64,000 nt of DNA from Nocardiopsis sp. YSL2 (GCF_030555055.1 NZ_JAMOAO010000001.1:3100001-3164000), one strand, 5' to 3'. Shown: positions 1-8,417, counted from the stretch's first letter. Notes: a model not told the origin generated them from the letters alone. Translations and numbers: made by a program.

Positions 1-248
1 CACTCGACCTCCCGCCCGACGCGAGCCTCGTCGAGGCGCCGCTGTCCGCCTCCGTGTGGAAGGTGGACGTGGCCCCGGGCGACACGGTGGAGGAGGGCCA
101 GCCGGTGGTCCGGTTGGAAGCCATGAAGCTGGAGGTCGTCGTTCGCGCACCCGTCGCGGGTACGGTCTCCGACATCCTCGTCGCGCCGGGGCAGCACCTC
201 GATCCGGGGCGTGCCCTGGCCGTCATCACGCAAGGAGAGACCGCCTGA
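1..248 (+). CDS. Urea carboxylase, C-terminal end (partial)
   Basis: This is the last 81 codons of a protein that enters from the left edge, read in the frame beginning at base 3. The visible part is a biotin carboxyl carrier (biotinyl) domain: two beta halves around the biotin-attachment motif EAMKLE, with the Lys as the biotinylated residue. The stop codon shares its last base with the ATG of the allophanate hydrolase, so the pair is translationally coupled. That neighbour identifies the carrier as urea amidolyase/urea carboxylase rather than acetyl- or pyruvate carboxylase. In the family, ATP-dependent carboxylation converts urea to allophanate. The catalytic domains lie outside the window. 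Confidence 0.85.
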   Translation, partial: LDLPPDASLVEAPLSASVWKVDVAPGDTVEEGQPVVRLEAMKLEVVVRAPVAGTVSDILVAPGQHLDPGRALAVITQGETA

Positions 249-1945
249 TGCCCACCCCCACCGACCGCGTCCGGTCCGCCTACCAGAGGATCGCCGAAGC
301 CGACCGTCCCGAGGTGTGGATCCACCTGCGCCCCGAACAGGAGCTGGCCGTGGAGGCCAAGGCCCTGGAGGAGCGGCTCGCCGCCGGGGAGCACCTCCCG
401 CTGGCCGGAACGCTCGTGGCGGTCAAGGACAACGTCGACGTGGCCGGCCTGCCCACGACGGCGGCGTGCCGGGAGTTCGCCCGCACCCCCGGCACCACCG
501 CGACGGCCGTCCGACGTCTCGTGGACGAGGGCGCGCTGGTCCTCGGCAAGACCAACCTCGACCAGTTCGCGACCGGTCTCGTGGGCACGCGCAGCCCGTA
601 CGGTGCCGTCCGCAACGCCCTGGACCCCGAGCGGGTCTCCGGCGGCTCCAGCGCGGGATCGGCGGTCGCGGTGGCGCTGGGCATCGCCGACATCGGCATC
701 GGTACCGACACCGCCGGGTCGGGCCGGGTCCCGGCGGCCCTGCACGGCATCGTCGGGCTCAAGCCCACGGTCGGTCTGGTCCCGGCCACCGGTGTGGTTC
801 CGGCCGCGCGCCCCTACGACTGCGTGACGGTCTTCGCCCAGGACCTGGCGACCGCCCGGAGGGCCCTGACGACGATGGCGGGCCCCGACTCAGGGGACGC
901 CTTCAGCCGGGACTGGCCCGCCGACGTCCGGCTGGGGCCCCGTTTCCCGGCCCGGGTGGCCGTTCCGACGGAGGCGGGGCTGGAGCCGCTCGGCGAGGCC
1001 GAGCGGGCGGCGTTCCGCGCGGCCGCCGACACGCTCCGGGCAGCCGGGGCAGGCACCACGGAGGTGGACGTGGCGCCGCTGCTGGAGGCGGCCCGGCTGC
1101 TGTACGACGGTGCCCTGGTGGCCGAGCGCTACGCCGCGGTGGGGGAGTTCCTGGCGAGCGGCCCGGACTCGGCCGACCCGACGGTCAGCGGGATCATCGT
1201 GCCGGCCGGAAGGATCCCCGCCCACGAGCTGGCCGCCGACCAGCACCGGCTGGTGGAGTACCGGGCCGCGGCGCGCGAGATGCTCTCCGGGTTCGACGCC
1301 CTCATGCTGCCCACCACCGTCGGGCATCCGACGCTGGCGGAGGTCGCGGCGGACCCGGTGGGTGAGAACTCGCGTCTGGGCACGTACACGAACTTCGTGA
1401 ACCTGTTGGACATGGCGGCCGTGGCGGTGCCCGCGGGCGAGGCGGACGGGCACACGTTCGGGGTCAGCCTCATCGCCGGGGCCTTCGAGGACCAGGTGCT
1501 CCTGGACCTGGCGGCGACCCTGGCCGGGGAGGACCCTGGCGAGGCCGTCTCGGACCAGGGTGTGGAGCTGGCGGTGTTCGGCGCGCACCTGCGCGGGCAG
1601 CCGCTCAACCACCAGCTCACCGATCCGGGCGCGCGTTTCGTGGAGGCGACCGAGACCAGCGCCGACTACCGGATGGTGGCGCTGCCCACCACACCGCCGA
1701 AGCCGGGCGTGCTGCGGGTGCGCGACGGGGGGCGGCCGCTGCGCTGCGAGGTCTGGAGGATCTCCCGGGCGGCCCTGGGCACGTTCCTCGCCCACCTGCC
1801 CGCGCCGATGTCGCTGGGCTCGGTGACGCTGGCCGACGGCCGCAGCGTGGTCGGGTTCGGCTGTGACGGGTCCGCCGCCGAGGGGGCCGACGACATCACC
1901 GAGCACGGCGGCTGGGCGGCCTACCTGGAGTCGCGCCGGGACTGA
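248..1945 (+). CDS. atzF: Allophanate hydrolase
   Basis: A 565-residue amidase-signature enzyme that hydrolyses allophanate to ammonia and CO2, the second step of the urea amidolyase route. The Ser-cisSer-Lys triad is visible as Lys60 (AVKDNVD), Ser134 in GGSSAGS and nucleophile Ser158 in TDTAGSGR. After the amidase domain (to about residue 440) comes the small C-terminal allophanate hydrolase domain, with a run such as FVEATETSADYRM and GFGCDG near the end. The ATG overlaps the upstream TGA by one base (TGATG), which fixes the start and indicates coupling to urea carboxylase. Length is normal for the family, and no key residue is missing. Confidence 0.93.
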   Translation: MPTPTDRVRSAYQRIAEADRPEVWIHLRPEQELAVEAKALEERLAAGEHLPLAGTLVAVKDNVDVAGLPTTAACREFARTPGTTATAVRRLVDEGALVLGKTNLDQFATGLVGTRSPYGAVRNALDPERVSGGSSAGSAVAVALGIADIGIGTDTAGSGRVPAALHGIVGLKPTVGLVPATGVVPAARPYDCVTVFAQDLATARRALTTMAGPDSGDAFSRDWPADVRLGPRFPARVAVPTEAGLEPLGEAERAAFRAAADTLRAAGAGTTEVDVAPLLEAARLLYDGALVAERYAAVGEFLASGPDSADPTVSGIIVPAGRIPAHELAADQHRLVEYRAAAREMLSGFDALMLPTTVGHPTLAEVAADPVGENSRLGTYTNFVNLLDMAAVAVPAGEADGHTFGVSLIAGAFEDQVLLDLAATLAGEDPGEAVSDQGVELAVFGAHLRGQPLNHQLTDPGARFVEATETSADYRMVALPTTPPKPGVLRVRDGGRPLRCEVWRISRAALGTFLAHLPAPMSLGSVTLADGRSVVGFGCDGSAAEGADDITEHGGWAAYLESRRD

Positions 1946-2145
1946 CCGGATCGCGCGGGCCCCTGCCGCCGCGGGGCTGGGGTTCGGTCGGGTCACCCGC
2001 GGGCCTGGGCGTCCACGGCGGGGTGCGCGTCACCGCCGTCCGTGCCCGGGCCCGCGAGCGGGTGCGGCCCGTCCTCGGTCGGGCTGCCGGGGCCGTGGGC
2101 GCGGTACCCGAAGGTCCCGCGCCCACGTGAGCGGAAGGTCGGGGC

Positions 2146-2478
2146 TCAGGCGCCGTCGGCCGCGACGGAGGCGGGCTCGCAGGTCCGCATCTCGGTGACG
2201 TAGTTGCCGTTCGTGCCGTAGCCGGAGAAGGTCGCCCACGCGCCGGGTTCGATGACGCGGCAGGAGGAGACCATGCCGTCGGTGTACTCGAGCTCGACGG
2301 CGACGGTGGTGTCGCAGTCGTTGTTGACGTGGGTGTAGCGCCAGTTGGAGAAGTACTCCACGCACTCCGGGGGAGTGGTGTCGGCTGCCGCGGTGGACGG
2401 GAGGGACATCAGGAGACCCGCCGCGGCGGTGGCGATGAGGGCGGCCGGGCGCGATGCGCGTGTCATGAGGTTTGCCAT
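2146..2478 (-). CDS. Secreted tendamistat-like alpha-amylase inhibitor
   Basis: A 110-residue protein with a Sec signal peptide (hydrophobic core about 12-26, likely cleavage after Ala32 in STAAA). The mature part of about 78 residues has four cysteines at 39, 55, 73 and 100. The spacings of 16, 18 and 27 nearly match those of tendamistat (16, 18, 28, from memory), whose disulfides are C1-C2 and C3-C4. The WRY triplet at 46-48 is the amylase-contacting motif of that family (microbial alpha-amylase inhibitor, PF01356). It should be exported and block animal or insect alpha-amylases. There is no good ribosome binding site before ATG 2478, and a promoter sits directly in front, so the mRNA may be leaderless; ATG 2466 is an alternative start. 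It is a single-gene unit. Confidence 0.85.
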   Translation of the reverse strand: MANLMTRASRPAALIATAAAGLLMSLPSTAAADTTPPECVEYFSNWRYTHVNNDCDTTVAVELEYTDGMVSSCRVIEPGAWATFSGYGTNGNYVTEMRTCEPASVAADGA

Positions 2479-2484
2479 GCCTCG

Positions 2485-2516
2485 AACCTAGGGACAATCG
2501 GCTCTCTTGCGCAAGA
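2485..2516 (-). promoter_or_regulatory. Putative promoter with operator over the -35, amylase inhibitor gene
   Basis: On the minus strand TTGCGC (2514-2509) and TAGGTT (2490-2485) are separated by 18 bases. The -10 ends only six bases before the ATG at 2478, which predicts a leaderless transcript. A perfect 12-base palindrome TCTTGCGCAAGA (2505-2516) covers the -35 and would suit a repressor. Seen in sequence; regulator unknown. Confidence 0.5.
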
Positions 2517-2793
2517 CTACGCAAGGGATTTCACCGCTGTGTCAGCGCATGTTAGCAATGTACGCGGGCAAGCACGCTTTCGGCGTTGCAAGATCTTGCG
2601 TATGTTGCATGCTGTTTTCGTGGGGCGTTGGTCCGACGCGTGAGTGGCCGGATCCTCGGGCCGCCGGGCTCGACACCCGGGCCGGATCCTCTCGACGGGT
2701 CGTTCTCCCGCGTGTTCCCGCCCCCGGTCCGGTGGGCCGTCGCCGCGTCAGGGGAGGATGGCGCGACGACGGAACCGACGGAAGGATGAGCCG
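2517..2793. other. Intergenic region with GCAAG/CTTGC palindrome
   Basis: This divergent spacer lies between the inhibitor gene and the hydrolase. It holds a perfect palindrome GCAAGATCTTGC (2588-2599) and isolated GCAAG motifs (2520-2525, 2570-2575) that echo the palindrome at 2505-2516. These may form a multi-site operator. No gene-like coding signal was seen. A GGAAGGA ribosome binding site (2780-2786) precedes the TTG start at 2794. Confidence 0.45.
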
Positions 2794-3615
2794 TTGACGG
2801 ACTGGAAGCTGGGCGAGTCGTTCGAGTCGTCGTCCGGCCGCGTGCGCTGGGACCGGCTGGGCCGTGGCGAACCCGTCGTGCTCTGCCACGGCACGCCGTT
2901 CTCGTCGTACGTGTGGCGGTCGGTGGCACGGGCCCTCGCGCAGACGCACGAGGTCTACGTCTGGGACATGCCGGGCTACGGGAGCTCGGACAAGTCCGAG
3001 GGCCAGGACGTCTCGCTCGCGGCCCAGGGCCGGGTGTTCACCGAGCTCCTGGCGCACTGGGGCCTGGACCGGCCCACGGTGTTCGCGCACGACTTCGGGG
3101 GCGCGGTGTCCCTGCGCGCCCACCTGCTGCACGGCGTGCCGTACCGGCGACTGGCCCTGGTGGACGTGGTGGCGCTGCGGCCGTGGGGCTCGCCGTCCTT
3201 CCGGCACCTGGGCGAGCACGCCGAGGTGTTCGCGGCCCTGCCCGAAGGACTGCACCGCGCGCTGGTCGAGGAGTACGTCTCCTCGGTGAGCCCGCGCGGT
3301 CTGCACCCGGAGGTGCTGCGCGAGGTGGTCGCGCCGTGGACGGGTCCGACCGGGCAGGCCGCCTTCTACCGCCAGATCGCGCAGGCGACCCCGCGGGACA
3401 CCGACGAGTTCCACGACCGGCTCGGCACGATCGACGTTCCGGTGCTCGTGTGCTGGGGCACGGAGGACAGCTGGATCCCGGCCGCCAAGGCGCACGAACT
3501 CGGCGGACTGATCCCGGGCGCCGAGGTCCGGCTCATCGAGGGCGCGGGGCACCTGGTCCAGGAGGACGCGCCCGCCGAGCTCACCGCGGCGCTCACCGCC
3601 TTCGCCCGGGGCTGA
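2794..3615 (+). CDS. Alpha/beta hydrolase with Asp nucleophile (dehalogenase/epoxide hydrolase type)
   Basis: A 273-residue single-domain alpha/beta hydrolase. The oxyanion motif HGTPFSS (32-38) precedes the nucleophile elbow FAHDFGG, where the nucleophile position is Asp100 rather than Ser; the acid is likely in WGTEDSW and the base is the His of GAGHLVQED near the C-terminus. An Asp nucleophile is characteristic of haloalkane/haloacid dehalogenases and epoxide hydrolases, so an ester-type product name would be wrong. The TTG start at 2794 is chosen because GGAAGGA lies eight bases upstream and no in-frame ATG gives a sensible N-terminus. It stands alone, followed by a strong hairpin. The substrate is unknown. 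Confidence 0.75.
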   Translation: MTDWKLGESFESSSGRVRWDRLGRGEPVVLCHGTPFSSYVWRSVARALAQTHEVYVWDMPGYGSSDKSEGQDVSLAAQGRVFTELLAHWGLDRPTVFAHDFGGAVSLRAHLLHGVPYRRLALVDVVALRPWGSPSFRHLGEHAEVFAALPEGLHRALVEEYVSSVSPRGLHPEVLREVVAPWTGPTGQAAFYRQIAQATPRDTDEFHDRLGTIDVPVLVCWGTEDSWIPAAKAHELGGLIPGAEVRLIEGAGHLVQEDAPAELTAALTAFARG

Positions 3616-3670
3616 CGTTCGGGCCGGAGCCGGATCTGACGCCGGTCCCGCCGCCATGGCGCGCGCACGG

Positions 3671-3712
3671 CGACGGCCCCTGGAATCCACCGCGGGGTGG
3701 CAGGGGCCGTCG
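3671..3712. terminator. Bidirectional hairpin terminator
   Basis: Perfect 12-base arms (CGACGGCCCCTG at 3671-3682 and its complement at 3701-3712) enclose a loop that has its own CCACC/GGTGG stem. It lies between the convergent hydrolase and nhaA genes. Confidence 0.75.
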
Positions 3713-3775
3713 TTCGGAGCGTCTGTCGGTCTCCGGCGCGGGGCCGGTGGAGGGGGCGGGGCCGTGCTTCGGGGC

Positions 3776-5062
3776 CTAGGAACCCTGGCTCGCGTCGGAC
3801 GGCGCCGTGGGGCCCTGGCCCTCGGCCGCCAGGCGGCGGTAGTGCCGGGAGCGTCCCCCCAGGATGAAGATGGACAGCAGCGCGGCGATCAGCGAGGCGA
3901 TGAGGACACCGGTCTTGGCGTGGGCCAGATGGTGCTCGGCGCCGGCGAAGGACAGCTCGGCGATCAGCAGCGACACCGTGAAGCCGATGCCCGCGAGCTG
4001 CGACATGCCGACCAGGTCGATCCACTTGAGGCTGGGGTTGAGCTCGGCCCGGGTGAGCTTCGTGGTGAGCCACGAACCGCCCACGATGCCGATCACCTTT
4101 CCGCCGACGAGGCCGGCGATGATGCCCAGCGCCGCCGGGTCGGTGACGACCTCGCCGAAACCGTCGAAGACGACGCCGGCGGAGAAGAACGCGAAGATCG
4201 GTAGCGCCAGCCCGGCGGACCAGGGGCGCAGCAGCTGTTCCATGCCGTGGCTGGGGTCGTGGTGCTCGCCCTCGTACTTGGTGGTGCGCATGAGCAGACC
4301 CATGGCCACACCCGCGATGGTGGCGTGCACGCCGCTCTCGTGCACGAGGACCCAGATGAGGATCGCCAGCGGCAGGTAGACCAGCCAGTTCGGGACCGGG
4401 GAGGAGTTGAGCTTGGCCGCCAGGCCGCGACCGCGCTGCAGGTAGCCGAAGACCACCAGGCCGACGACGGCGATGCCCAGGGCGACGAAGTTGATGTCGG
4501 CGGTGTAGAAGACGGCGATGACGATGACCGCGCCGAGGTCGTCGACGATCGCGAGGGTCAGCAGGAAGGTGCGCAGCGCGGGCGGCAGGCCGCGGCCGAT
4601 GACGGCGAGGATGGCCAGCGCGAAGGCGATGTCGGTCGCCATCGGGATGCCCCAGCCGCCCAGCGTCTCCGGGGAGGTGATGTTGATGGCGGCGTAGACG
4701 GCGGCGGGCACGACCATGCCGCAGATCGCGGCGACGATCGGGAGCATCGCGCGCCGGGGGTTGCGCAGCTCACCGTGGACGAACTCCTGCTTGAGCTCGT
4801 TGCCCACGACGAAGAAGAAGACGGCGAGGAGTCCGTCCGCTGCCCAGGTCTCCAGCGACAGGTTCAGGTGCAGGGACTCCGGGCCGATGCTGAACGACCG
4901 CATCGACTCGTAGATGTCGCCGAAGGGCGAGTTGATCCACACGAGCGCCAGGACGGCGGCGCCGATGAGGAGGAAACCCCCCACGGTGTCGCTGCGCAGG
5001 GAATCGGCGAACTTGGCGATGGGGCCCGGATGAGCGGGGTGCTCGATCGGGTCGATGCTCAT
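3776..5062 (-). CDS. nhaA: Na+/H+ antiporter NhaA
   Basis: A 428-residue integral membrane protein with about 12 hydrophobic segments. It exchanges external protons for cytoplasmic sodium and serves in pH and salt homeostasis. The NhaA hallmark IVDDLGAV is present, with the Asp pair at 174-175 (E. coli Asp163/164), and ATDIAF carries the Asp equivalent to Asp133. An extended C-terminal tail of about 20 polar residues follows the last helix. ATG 5062 opens a protein that begins with a short cytoplasmic leader before the first helix. It is monocistronic, with a long upstream region that could hold sodium- or pH-responsive control. Confidence 0.95.
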   Translation of the reverse strand: MSIDPIEHPAHPGPIAKFADSLRSDTVGGFLLIGAAVLALVWINSPFGDIYESMRSFSIGPESLHLNLSLETWAADGLLAVFFFVVGNELKQEFVHGELRNPRRAMLPIVAAICGMVVPAAVYAAINITSPETLGGWGIPMATDIAFALAILAVIGRGLPPALRTFLLTLAIVDDLGAVIVIAVFYTADINFVALGIAVVGLVVFGYLQRGRGLAAKLNSSPVPNWLVYLPLAILIWVLVHESGVHATIAGVAMGLLMRTTKYEGEHHDPSHGMEQLLRPWSAGLALPIFAFFSAGVVFDGFGEVVTDPAALGIIAGLVGGKVIGIVGGSWLTTKLTRAELNPSLKWIDLVGMSQLAGIGFTVSLLIAELSFAGAEHHLAHAKTGVLIASLIAALLSIFILGGRSRHYRRLAAEGQGPTAPSDASQGS

Positions 5063-5783
5063 ATGAACTTTCCAAGGCGTGAGACGTCAGGGACTTCGCC
5101 GACCAGTCTTCCCGGCACACCTAAGGCGCTCGCGCCTCGCCCATGTTCACGGACGCAGGGAGAAATGTCCAGTCCAGAGGGCATGTGTCCCATGTGGGAC
5201 CCGCGCTTGGCGCGGTGGTCGGGCCCTGCTGGAGCCGTCGTCCCCCGGATCCGATGTTTACCGCTGCGGACCGGGTGGAAGTTGCGCGTGTTGCCGATGT
5301 CAACGGGCGTGATGCACGACTACGACTGGTGACGTAGGAGCATGTGTGCGCTCCTGCGACGGACAGTGCCACCTGCGAAAACGGGCAATGCACATCATAG
5401 GTCAATGAAACGGTCACCTCGCATTCGCGTGTGCGCGTGACATGTCTCACTGGCGTCTGATCCGCGGCGGTGTGTTGGGGGTCGGCCCAACAGCAAGTCG
5501 TCTCCTACCCCGAAAGTTCGGTGTTCATGTTCGTTTTCTGGAATCCTGTATCCGGAATACGGAACCTTGGGGGTGGGTTCCTGGGATGTCCCCGTCCGGC
5601 AGGCGGACACCTCCGGCGCCCGGTCGGCGATGGTGGGCGGCGGGAGGTGGGCGGGGGCGCGTAGCGTCTCGGTTGAGGGTGGTAGCCGACCCCTGCGGGT
5701 GACCGCACTCCCAGTCGGCGATGGTGGGCGGCGGGAGGGACAATGGTCGACACTGGCTTCCCCTACCGGAAACAAGGCTGCTG
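5063..5783. other. 720-base intergenic region upstream of nhaA and a hydrolase gene
   Basis: No convincing gene was found. It contains a palindrome GTCCCA-TG-TGGGAC (5187-5200), a relatively AT-rich stretch around 5505-5570, and two copies of a 25-base direct repeat (5623-5647, 5714-5738). Short ORFs here lack ribosome binding sites and coding bias. Confidence 0.5.
5623..5738. repeat. 25-base direct repeat, two copies
   Basis: An identical 25-base sequence starting GTCGGCGATGGTGGGCGG occurs at 5623-5647 and 5714-5738, 91 bases apart, just upstream of the hydrolase gene at 5784. The unit is G-rich. It could be regulatory or a small duplication. Confidence 0.6.
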
Positions 5784-6662
5784 ATGCTCGACTCCCAAGT
5801 GCGCGGTGCGCACGTCTACCGTTCGCAGGACGGTGCGCGGGTGGTGCGCGAGTGGTGCGAGCGGGAGATCGCCGCCTGCCCAGAGCTCACCGCCCTCCCC
5901 GCCCTGGAGACCGAACTCGGCACGACCCGGGCGTTCCGCGCCTCCGGGGGTGACGGCGACCCCGTGGTGCTGCTCAGCGGGACCAACTTCAACACCGCCA
6001 CTTCCGTCGAGCCGATCCGGGCCCTGTCCGCCGACCGGCCCGTCATCTCCCTCGACCTGCCCGGCCAACCCGGCCTGAGCTGCGACGTGCGCCCGCGCGG
6101 GGCGCGGGTCAAGGCCTACGGCGCCTGGCTCGACCAGGTGCTGCCCCTGGTGACCGATCGACCCGCCATCGTGCTGGGCCACTCCCTCGGGGCCATGGTC
6201 GCCCTGGCGGCGTCCCCGTCGCCGCTGGTCGGTGCGCTGGTGCTGGTGTCCCCGGCAGGACTGACCGCGGCCGGTACGACCCCCGAGCTGTTGCGCGCGG
6301 CGCTGCCGTGGATGATCGGACCGCGCGACAGCAAGAGCACCCGGCTGCTCAACGCCATGAGCGGCCGTGCCCACGTCGCCGAGGGAGTGCACCCGCTGGC
6401 CCCCTGGATGACGCTCGTCGGGCGCCACTGCCGGACCAGTCTGGCTCCGGCGGCGCTTCCGATGGAGTGCCTGCGCCCCTGGCAGAAGACCCGGCTCATC
6501 GTCGCGACCGGCTCCGAGGACACGCTCTTCTCGCCCGCCCGCCTGCACGGGCCCGCCTACCGGCTGCTGGGCGCCGAGGTCGACGTCATGGAGGGCCTGG
6601 GGCACCTCGGCCCGCTGGAGGACCCGGCTCCGGTCGCCGCTCTGCTCCGCGAGCTCGACTGA
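5784..6662 (+). CDS. Alpha/beta hydrolase
   Basis: A 292-residue alpha/beta hydrolase with the nucleophile elbow VLGHSLGAM (Ser134), preceded by a strand ending in LDLPGQPG and followed by VLVSPAGL. The acid is likely the Asp of GSEDTLFSP and the base the His of GLGHLGPLEDP near residue 273. Unlike most relatives, the usual HG oxyanion motif is replaced by LLSGTNFNT near residue 65, a variant seen in a subset of actinobacterial hydrolases. ATG 5784 is preceded by AAGG at modest distance; an in-frame ATG at 5721 lies inside the repeat and is less likely. Substrate unknown. Confidence 0.7.
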   Translation: MLDSQVRGAHVYRSQDGARVVREWCEREIAACPELTALPALETELGTTRAFRASGGDGDPVVLLSGTNFNTATSVEPIRALSADRPVISLDLPGQPGLSCDVRPRGARVKAYGAWLDQVLPLVTDRPAIVLGHSLGAMVALAASPSPLVGALVLVSPAGLTAAGTTPELLRAALPWMIGPRDSKSTRLLNAMSGRAHVAEGVHPLAPWMTLVGRHCRTSLAPAALPMECLRPWQKTRLIVATGSEDTLFSPARLHGPAYRLLGAEVDVMEGLGHLGPLEDPAPVAALLRELD

Positions 6663-6715
6663 CGCAGGCGCGTTCGGTCGCCGCACACCCCGCCAACGTC
6701 CGCTTCCATCACTTT

Positions 6716-6734
6716 TGGTAGTTGATAACTACCA
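6716..6734. promoter_or_regulatory. 19-base operator-like palindrome abutting a start codon
   Basis: TGGTAGTT-GAT-AACTACCA is a perfect inverted repeat with 8-base arms. Its last base is the A of the ATG at 6734. Bound protein here would block initiation or transcription of the surface-protein gene. If translation begins at ATG 6755 instead, the site lies in the leader. Confidence 0.6.
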
Positions 6735-8044
6735 TGAGTGACATGAGGGTGGACATGTCTTCGATCAGCCCACTACGCGACCGCACGCGTTCCCTGCGTT
6801 ACGGATGTCGGGCGCTCGTGTCCGGGACGGCCACGGTCACACTGACGGCCGTGGCCGCGATCTCGCTCCCCGGCGCTGTGAGTGCCACGGGTTCGGAGCG
6901 GCCGGACACCGGATCTCTGACGGTCGTCCAGCGGGTCGTGCCGCGGAGCAACGAGGGCGAGGACGTCACCGGGTCGGTGCCGACGGGCGAGGGTCGGCGG
7001 TTCGATGCCGACACCACGGTCTCCGGTGTCGAGGGGATTCCGGGGTCACGGACCACGACCGGTGACGGGACGGGGTCGGTGCACTTCGTCCTGGTCCACC
7101 CGCGAGGAACCGCCGCCGCCCCGATCACCGTGACGGGCGCCCCGCGGTCCGGGTACGGCCCGGTCACCCAGGGCGGAGCCAACGCGGTGTGCGCCGACCT
7201 CTCGACCGCCGGAGAGAGCCTGCCCGTCACCAACGACGACTCCGTGCCCGGCAGGCCCGGCTTCACGGTGGAGGTCCCTGCCGGGGCGTCGGTCACCTGC
7301 ACGGTGTACCGGCGTCAGGAGGCCGCCGACGTGCGGGTCGGCGAGCTCGCGGAGCAGTCTGAGCAGACCGCCGAGGTGCCCCGGCCCTCGGGGCCGTCCG
7401 AGCAGCCTATGCCGTCCGAGTCTCCCGATCCGGCGCCGCCGTCGGGGCCTCTCGAGGTGCCGGAGCCGTCTGAGCCTCCACCGCCGCCCGAGCCGTCCGG
7501 ACTGCCCGAGCCGTCGGACCCGGCGCCGCCGTGGGACCGGACTCCCTCCGAGGAGCCGACCGACGAGTCACCGGCGCCGTCCGGCCCGCCGCCGTCGTCG
7601 TCCGAGCGGCCCTCACCCGGGCCTGTGTCACCCGAGCCGGCCCCGTCGCCCGCACCACCGTCATCGGAGCGGCCGCTGCCGTCGGCCGAACCCGCGCCGT
7701 CCCGCCCGTGGTCTCCTGCCGAGCCGTCCTCGTCCGAACCGTCCTGGTCCGAACCACAGCCCTCCGAGCGGCCGCTGCCGTCACCCGCGCCGATGCCGCC
7801 CGTGCCGCCGGACGACCGGATCGGAGCACCGGACCTCGGGGAGGGCGCTCCGGGTGCCTCGGACCTCGAACCGGTCGGCGACACCGGCCGGGAGGGCCAG
7901 CGCCCGCAGCGGCCCCTGGCGCTGACCGGCCCGTCGGTCGGCTTCGGGATCTCCGGCGCGCTCTTCCTGACCGGTCTGGGTCTGGCGGCTGTGCTGATCG
8001 CTCGGGAACGCCGACAAGCCCGCATACGCCGAGGCGACTCCTGA
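6734..8044 (+). CDS. Cell-wall anchored surface protein with LAxTG (sortase E type) signal
   Basis: A 436-residue exported protein. A signal peptide with hydrophobic core at about 30-50 precedes a globular region (about 60-205) rich in Thr, Gly and Val with paired Cys in NAVCADLS and VTCTVY, resembling a SpaA/prealbumin-like beta domain. A long low-complexity stalk (about 215-355) of repeated Pro-Ser-Glu follows. The C-terminus has LALTG (395-399), a hydrophobic helix and an Arg-rich tail, which is the LAxTG signal used by class E sortases. A stalked wall protein displaying its N-terminal domain is inferred. ATG 6734 is used; 6743 and 6755 are alternatives. No sortase gene is nearby. Confidence 0.75.
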   Translation: MSDMRVDMSSISPLRDRTRSLRYGCRALVSGTATVTLTAVAAISLPGAVSATGSERPDTGSLTVVQRVVPRSNEGEDVTGSVPTGEGRRFDADTTVSGVEGIPGSRTTTGDGTGSVHFVLVHPRGTAAAPITVTGAPRSGYGPVTQGGANAVCADLSTAGESLPVTNDDSVPGRPGFTVEVPAGASVTCTVYRRQEAADVRVGELAEQSEQTAEVPRPSGPSEQPMPSESPDPAPPSGPLEVPEPSEPPPPPEPSGLPEPSDPAPPWDRTPSEEPTDESPAPSGPPPSSSERPSPGPVSPEPAPSPAPPSSERPLPSAEPAPSRPWSPAEPSSSEPSWSEPQPSERPLPSPAPMPPVPPDDRIGAPDLGEGAPGASDLEPVGDTGREGQRPQRPLALTGPSVGFGISGALFLTGLGLAAVLIARERRQARIRRGDS

Positions 8045-8188
8045 CCCGCGGGCCGGACCGGGCGGGCCCGAACCGGGTCGCGGCTCCCCCGGCCCCGCGG
8101 GCCCAAGTGGAGAGGATCTCCGCGCGCAGCGCGCCGAAGGTCGCGCGGCGATCAGGAGTCGAGTGCCTGGGTGAGCGCGTGGCGCCCA

Positions 8189-8417
8189 CCCGTGCGGCGA
8201 TCGGTCCCAGCCGGCGCTGCTCGTTCCGGACGAGTCGGGCCGCGGCCTCACGGCGGGGCAGCCGGACGGCGAGGCGGTCGCCGAGCCGGAAGAGGGTGTT
8301 GTCCCAGCCGCTGGCTTCCTCGGTCACGGGAAGAGCGGCCAGGTCGGGGTGCTGGTCGCGAAGGAGTGCCGTGACGAGCGCGGGGCTCGTGTCGACCTCG
8401 GCGGCGGGAGTGCGCAT
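8189..8417 (-). pseudogene. Aminoglycoside phosphotransferase-family N-terminal fragment
   Basis: From ATG 8417 about 76 codons read as the N-lobe of an APH/choline-kinase-type phosphotransferase: EVDTSPALVTALL, then DNTLFRLGD and LAVRLPRREAAARLVRNEQ, the strands carrying the ATP-binding Lys/Arg region. Beyond about 8189 the similarity stops and the open frame continues into low-complexity antisense sequence. The catalytic HGD and DFD motifs are absent. It is read as a remnant of a truncated gene. The family call is from recognition, not alignment. Confidence 0.5.

Noticed and set aside
890..1996. Minus-strand open frame over the allophanate hydrolase
   Set aside because: No domain; antisense shadow of a clearly identified gene.
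6722..6733. TTG 6722 as start of the surface protein
   Set aside because: It lies inside the palindrome and has no ribosome binding site; ATG 6734 or later is more likely.
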